Assembly (NCBI RefSeq): GCF_010183535.1
Contig: NC_071328.1
Location: 4,340,001 to 4,404,000 of the forward strand
Direction: 5' to 3'
DNA from: Caenorhabditis remanei
Lineage: Eukaryota > Nematoda > Chromadorea > Rhabditida > Rhabditidae
Length of the DNA: 64,000 nt
How positions within the stretch are numbered: the first letter of the stretch is position 1; every line of letters begins with the position of its first letter. The notes beneath the pieces were generated by a model. That model worked only from the letters and a program-made list of their open reading frames with translations, did no database searches and was not told where the DNA came from. Both the position numbers and the translations under genes were made by a program. This document shows positions 59,414 through 64,000 of this stretch, piece by piece.

Positions 59414-60159
59414 AAAAATACGTCAATTACTGTTTTTGCCCTTAATTGCATGTTTAAGGCGACAGCATTCTGAAACTTAAATTGTTATGAACACCTTAAT
59501 AGCTGTTTCAAACACTGCTTTTTAATGAATTTTTATCTGTCAAGCTGTATTGAATCTTTAGACATAACTTCCATTTGAAATTCCATTGAATTCCTATTTT
59601 CACGCCTCCAGATTTACCAGGATCCACCAAAAAATATGTCTTTATAGTGTCAGATTTAATTATAACAAAAGTTAGTGATCAGCTGCCTTTGGTGATCAGT
59701 AGTTTCATGTAATTATGGTATGACTGTGGATAACTAATTCTTAATGAAATTTCCCTTAAATTATCTTGAAAATATACATTTTTGTGAGTCTTCATTTCGC
59801 TGGAGCGATCTTGTGACTACAGTGATCTGATATCTTTTGATGTGATACGGAAATGAGAATCAGGCTCATATAATCATTCATTAAGAAATCGGAAAACAAC
59901 AATAGAGTTGGAATTAATAACTGGAAACGTACTTGGGGAGTTCATCAATTTATCAGTTATAAATTTATCATCTTTCAAGACGTGTATCTCAAAACCTCCG
60001 AAAGATATCATAAAGCAGTAAACTGTAAAAATGGACAGCTTAAAAGACAACATCTGAGTGGTTCGACCATATATTTTATATGGACGATATCCCTGAAGGT
60101 CTTACTAAAAACTCGATCTGAAACTTCAAAATTACGCAACCTCAAAGGCTTAACACTAT

Positions 60160-60275
60160 AAAAAACTCCATCAAAATTTCAAAATTTTCATGGCTGATTC
60201 AAAGCGAGATCATGTCGAAAATGGGGTTGGTGGATCTGTTGATGATGGCTTCTTGTTCTCAGATTTGTATCGTAT
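60160..60275 (+). pseudogene. F-box exon 3 fragment P3
   Basis: A 110-bp plus-strand copy of the start of F-box 2 (SKFSWLIQSEIM..., LVDLLMMASCSQI), cut off at both ends, lying between R1 and R2. The surrounding 59414-60160 has no gene. Confidence 0.65.
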
Positions 60276-60473
60276 TGTCTTCGATGGACCATATTTGCTC
60301 TAATGAGACCGTGTGTTTCTTACGATGACAGGATAGATTGTCGTGGGAATGGAAGGGTGACGACGTGACAGAGATGAGGACACACACGACTCACTCCTTG
60401 TTCAGCTTATTGATTTTTTTGAATCTCTCTTTTTTCCAACCTTTTTCTCTATTTAATTCTTCATTATTTCAGA

Positions 60474-63400
60474 ATGAAAACTATGAAACTTTCTAGTTTT
60501 CCCTTGCGTGTCCAAACTGAAGTATTCTCAAGTATGGAACTAATCGATATTCTTTTTCTGTCATTTTGCTCAAAACAGTTTAAACAAACGATAGAATCAA
60601 CTATGAAATCGAGATTCGATAAGATCATTTCCATCACATACACCTCTTCTAGGCCAGAATACGCTACAATTTCATCTTCTAACAGTGATGACAAGGAATT
60701 TATGAAGTTGGTGCCAAGAGAAGAAGGTAGAAACCGATCGATAGTTCAAATGAATTTATATGGAGTAGATGTGGACTGTTGGTCAGTTTTTCTTCAAACA
60801 AGTCATTTATAAACCAGATATTTTTCAGCATGGCAACTAGGAATCACCCATTCTTTATACTATGCAATCAGCAGGACGGAGAGCAAATGTTACAGACAAT
60901 CCACAACTATTTCCGAGGATTTTTCGGATCATCTATTGAGTATCATTTGAAAGCTGATGGCAGGAACTATGTACCCAGATTGAAAAAAATCAAATACAGT
61001 GATATTTTCATTCAAAATGAAGGAGCAGCTGCAGAATTGTTGGATGAGTACTTAGATGTTTCACCCTCACAGGAATATATTCAATTGTATGCATTCGGAG
61101 GTTTTGAATACGAAAGAAATCTGAAACTGGCTCAAACCAATGTTCTCGATATATCGATCCCGGACAGTAGAGCTAGAGAACTTGTGAATAACTTCAAAGG
61201 AAAACAACTGTTTATAAGTGATGGAATAGTCACAGATGATGATGTCATTGAGTTTTTGAACAGCTGGAAATCAAGTCAAACACAACAAAACTTGGAGTTT
61301 TTGAGTATACATCACTGGAGGGGAATGAATCTAAATCCAGAGAAAATAATGAGAAATATTGATTTAAAACAGTTTGATCCTAAGCAAAAGATGCCGATTT
61401 ATCGTTATGACAAAAGGTAGAGTGGTGTTGTTACTATGATTTGGATAGCCAGATTTAATTAGTCTAGATAGAAAACATAAATACTCCTGTTTTCAGATCT
61501 ATTTTTGGCCAATACTTCTGGAAAATACAAGAATTCAGTAGTCCAAAGTTCATAGTTCGAGATGCTGATCAACACGTGGCATCACTTGAAATCACAACAC
61601 GAGGAATCCAATTTGCTTCATGGAAAATGACAGAAGAAGAGGTCATGAGAGGAAGAATTCAGAAGACTTTCCAAAAAACACCATTCCAAGAAGCATCGCC
61701 TCCCAGAAACTTCATCGATATTTCAAAATTTTCATGGCTGATTCAAAAAGAAATCTTGTCCAGCATGGAATTGGTGGATCTGTTGATGATGGCTTCTTGT
61801 TCTCAGAAATTCTATCAAAATATGAAATCATTAATGAGAAACCGTTTCGACAAGATATTCACAATCACCTATGAGTCGAGAGTGCCGTCGCGCATTAATA
61901 TTTCATCATCCAGTAGTGGAGACAATCCATTTATGAGTATCAGGGAGATATATGAATTCAGAGGTCGTCCACTTATCCCAATCAATTTCACTGGAATGGA
62001 TTTACAAGTAAGGTGAGTATATAATGGACCTATTCTGGGGTAGCAAAAAATAGTTTTTTGCTTATTTTTTGCTATTCAGAAAGAAGCAAAAAAAGCAAAA
62101 AACTCCTGGTTTGGAGGTATTTTTTGCTTGACCTTTTCGAGGCCAGCCCGCGGTTTTCTAGGCCATTCGCTGCAAGACCTGTGTTTGGTGTAGATTTACG
62201 GGAGCTTTTTTTGGGATTTTTTCAGCAAAGTTCGGAAAAAAATCATTTAACGATTGCAAAGTATGGAATAAATCAATAAAATTACAAATTCAGTTCAAAA
62301 GTAGCGATAAAGTACATGAATGCTGAAAAAATCGCCAAAAATTCTCCCGTAAATCTACACATGGCCTAGAAATCCGCGGGCTGGCCTAGAAAAGGTCAAG
62401 CAAAAAATACCTCCAAACCAGGAGTTTTTTGCTTTTTTTGCTTCTTTCTGAATAGCAAAAAATAAGCAAAAAACTATTTTTTGCTACCCCAGAATAGGTC
62501 CATAAGAGATTTAATCAATGTATATGAAACGAAAGGAATGTTATCAATCGAGGTACCTCCGTTTCTATTACCAGAGCCAGTGTTTTGGTGGCAACGAGCC
62601 TGAATTCCACTTGTTTTCATTTAGGAGTTATTTAGAAAAAAACCAAATATAGGTGACATAAAAAGTGTTTGTTGTATCTGCCGTACGCTGAACAACTTCC
62701 CTAATGATTCATTCCTTTCAGTATGCCAACCAGAAATCACCCACTTATGATACTATCCGATTTGGAAATTCAAGAAACACTGCTTCCATCTATCCACAAT
62801 TATTTCCTCGATTTATTCGGTTCATCCATCAAATATCAGTTAAATGTTTACGAGCTGATGCCACCATTTTCAAAACTGAAGAATATCACTAGTACACATT
62901 TATCCAGTTACCTTCTAGCTGATTTTGACGATTTTCTAAAAATCTCTCCTAATCAGGATTTTATCCAACTTTTTGAGATTCAAAGCCCCTTGCTCGGAAG
63001 AAATGTGGAATTTGCTAGGACGAAAGTGTTAGACATTGCTAAAACGAATCGCTTCGCAGAAGAAATTTTATCCAATTTTGAAGGTAGACAGTTGTTTATT
63101 AACGATGGAATCATAAGCGATGCCGTTATCATCCAGTTTCTGAACAAGTGGAGATTGAATGAAGGATATCAGAATTCGGAATGTTTCAGTATTGGTGTCT
63201 CTTCATTTACACATCCTCTCAGTCCGAACCAAATCATGAGTAGTCTTCCAATCAATCGATTGGACTCATCTGATCAACTGCCAGTTTATCAATTTGATAA
63301 AAGGTAAGTCCATAGTTGAGTTGAAGTCTCATAACTTCAATATTTTTCAGAGATCGCAATTCGAAACATACTTGGGGAATTCACAAGTTTAGCAGTCCAA

Positions 63401-63531
63401 ATTACATTGTTCGAGAGACTGATCAACACGTGGCATCCATTATGGTTACGGAGGACAATATCACATTTGCCGCGTGGAATATGACTGAAAAAGAGTTTTT
63501 GGAAAAGAATACCTTCAAGAGATCCTATTGA
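60474..63531 (+). CDS. F-box/FBA gene R2, two-unit, with a MITE in intron 3
   Basis: Exons 60474-60781, 60829-61416, 61497-62012, 62722-63303 and 63351-63531 give 724 residues. Domain order is the same as in R1. F-box 1 is SSFPLRVQTEVFSSMELIDI; F-box 2 is FSWLIQKEILSSMELVDLLM. The first donor is GTCAGT. Intron 3 is 709 bp because of a 478-bp foldback element, but its splice sites are untouched (GTGAGT, TTTCAG). Exon 5 ends NTFKRSY. It is the outermost copy on the right; only non-coding sequence follows to the window edge. Confidence 0.87.
62025..62502. mobile_element. 478-bp foldback MITE, PIF/Harbinger-like (TAA duplication)
   Basis: The ends TGGACCTATTCTGGGGTAGC and its inverse complement are identical; TAA lies on both sides (62022-62024, 62503-62505). 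Arms of about 190 bp are nearly perfect (TAGATTTACGGGAG facing CTCCCGTAAATCTA), so the insertion is recent. It sits in R2 intron 3, absent from all paralogues, and its transcript would form a very stable hairpin. Confidence 0.82.
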
Positions 63532-64000
63532 AAACATCCGTCAATTGCGGCTCTTTGTCTTATCTGTCAAGCTTTATTGAATCTTCGGTCTAAACTTCCA
63601 TTTGAAATTCCATCTACAAAAATGTGTATTTTTCTGTGAGATTCGCTGTAGCGCACTTGTAAGAACTGTGATGTGATAACTGTTGATGTGAGACTGAATT
63701 AAGAATCAGGCTCTTATAATCATGCATTAAGAAATCGGAAAAGAACGATAGAGATAGGATGTTACACCGAAACTCGTAGTCAGTCATTTCATTTGCGTGG
63801 TTTAATTCTTTGAAACTTCATTTATCAAAAACCAAACGAGTTATCAAAAAGTTGTGAACTCTATAAAACCTATATAAATACAAACAGTACAGAAATCAAA
63901 ACTTGAGACCCCGTGACTCAGTTTCGAAGTTTGAGTTTTTCCCATTCTCTAATACCTAACTTCGAATTTCTGAAGACCCTGAGATTGAAAACCAGACTTG
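63532..64000. other. non-coding tail after R2
   Basis: 3' sequence of R2, similar over its first part to that following R1 (AAGCT.TATTGAATCTT, AACTTCCATTTGAAATTCCA). No further gene start is visible. Confidence 0.5.

Overview
This is nuclear DNA of a Caenorhabditis-type nematode. It has short introns with TTTTCAG acceptors, several coding starts placed directly after such acceptors (candidate trans-splice sites), many MITE-like foldbacks, a nematode-type F-box/FBA array and an MSP-domain gene. As far as I recall, the order tetraspanin (tsp-7), Frizzled (mom-5), ALG10, two RING genes and sqv-5 matches a block of C. elegans chromosome I (T23D8/T24D1). Differences in the flanks suggest a species other than C. 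elegans.

Layout. 1-13.8 kb: four large F-box genes, all on the minus strand (L1 cut by the window edge, then L2, L3, L4). Between them lie plus-strand F-box relics that carry fragments of another gene. 14.0-14.2 kb: an orphan last exon, perhaps of an LTV1-like gene. 14.6-31.8 kb: tsp-7 (+), mom-5 (-), alg-10 (+), two paralogous RING genes (+) and sqv-5 (-). 31.8-41.9 kb: about 10 kb without a supportable gene. 41.9-47.2 kb: a MEKK2/3-like kinase, a dysbindin and an ATG14 homologue, all plus. 47.4-56.3 kb: a BAR-like protein, a START protein, a membrane-anchored methyltransferase and an MSP-domain protein, all minus. 56.9-63.5 kb: two more F-box genes (R1, R2) on the plus strand.

The most unusual gene content is the F-box family. 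Each intact copy has five exons that splice into one frame of 721-732 codons encoding F-box, FBA2-like, F-box, FBA2-like. That is two complete substrate-receptor units in one polypeptide. The left and right arrays point away from each other, so they form inverted repeats around a single-copy island of about 43 kb.

The most unusual DNA event lies in intron 5 of the methyltransferase gene. A tRNA-Gly(UCC) gene is split in its D-loop by a 1,991-bp element with perfect terminal inverted repeats and an AT target duplication. Both tRNA halves are intact. The element appears to carry a small intron-containing gene instead of a transposase. Other insertions are dated or typed by their target duplications: TTA and TAA (PIF/Harbinger-like), TA (Tc1/mariner-like), a 4-bp ATAT insertion with its empty site preserved in a paralogous copy, and a 72-bp palindrome between 6-bp repeats.

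All gene models were spliced by hand from frame, phase and splice signals. No database search was run. Named homologies rest on remembered family signatures.
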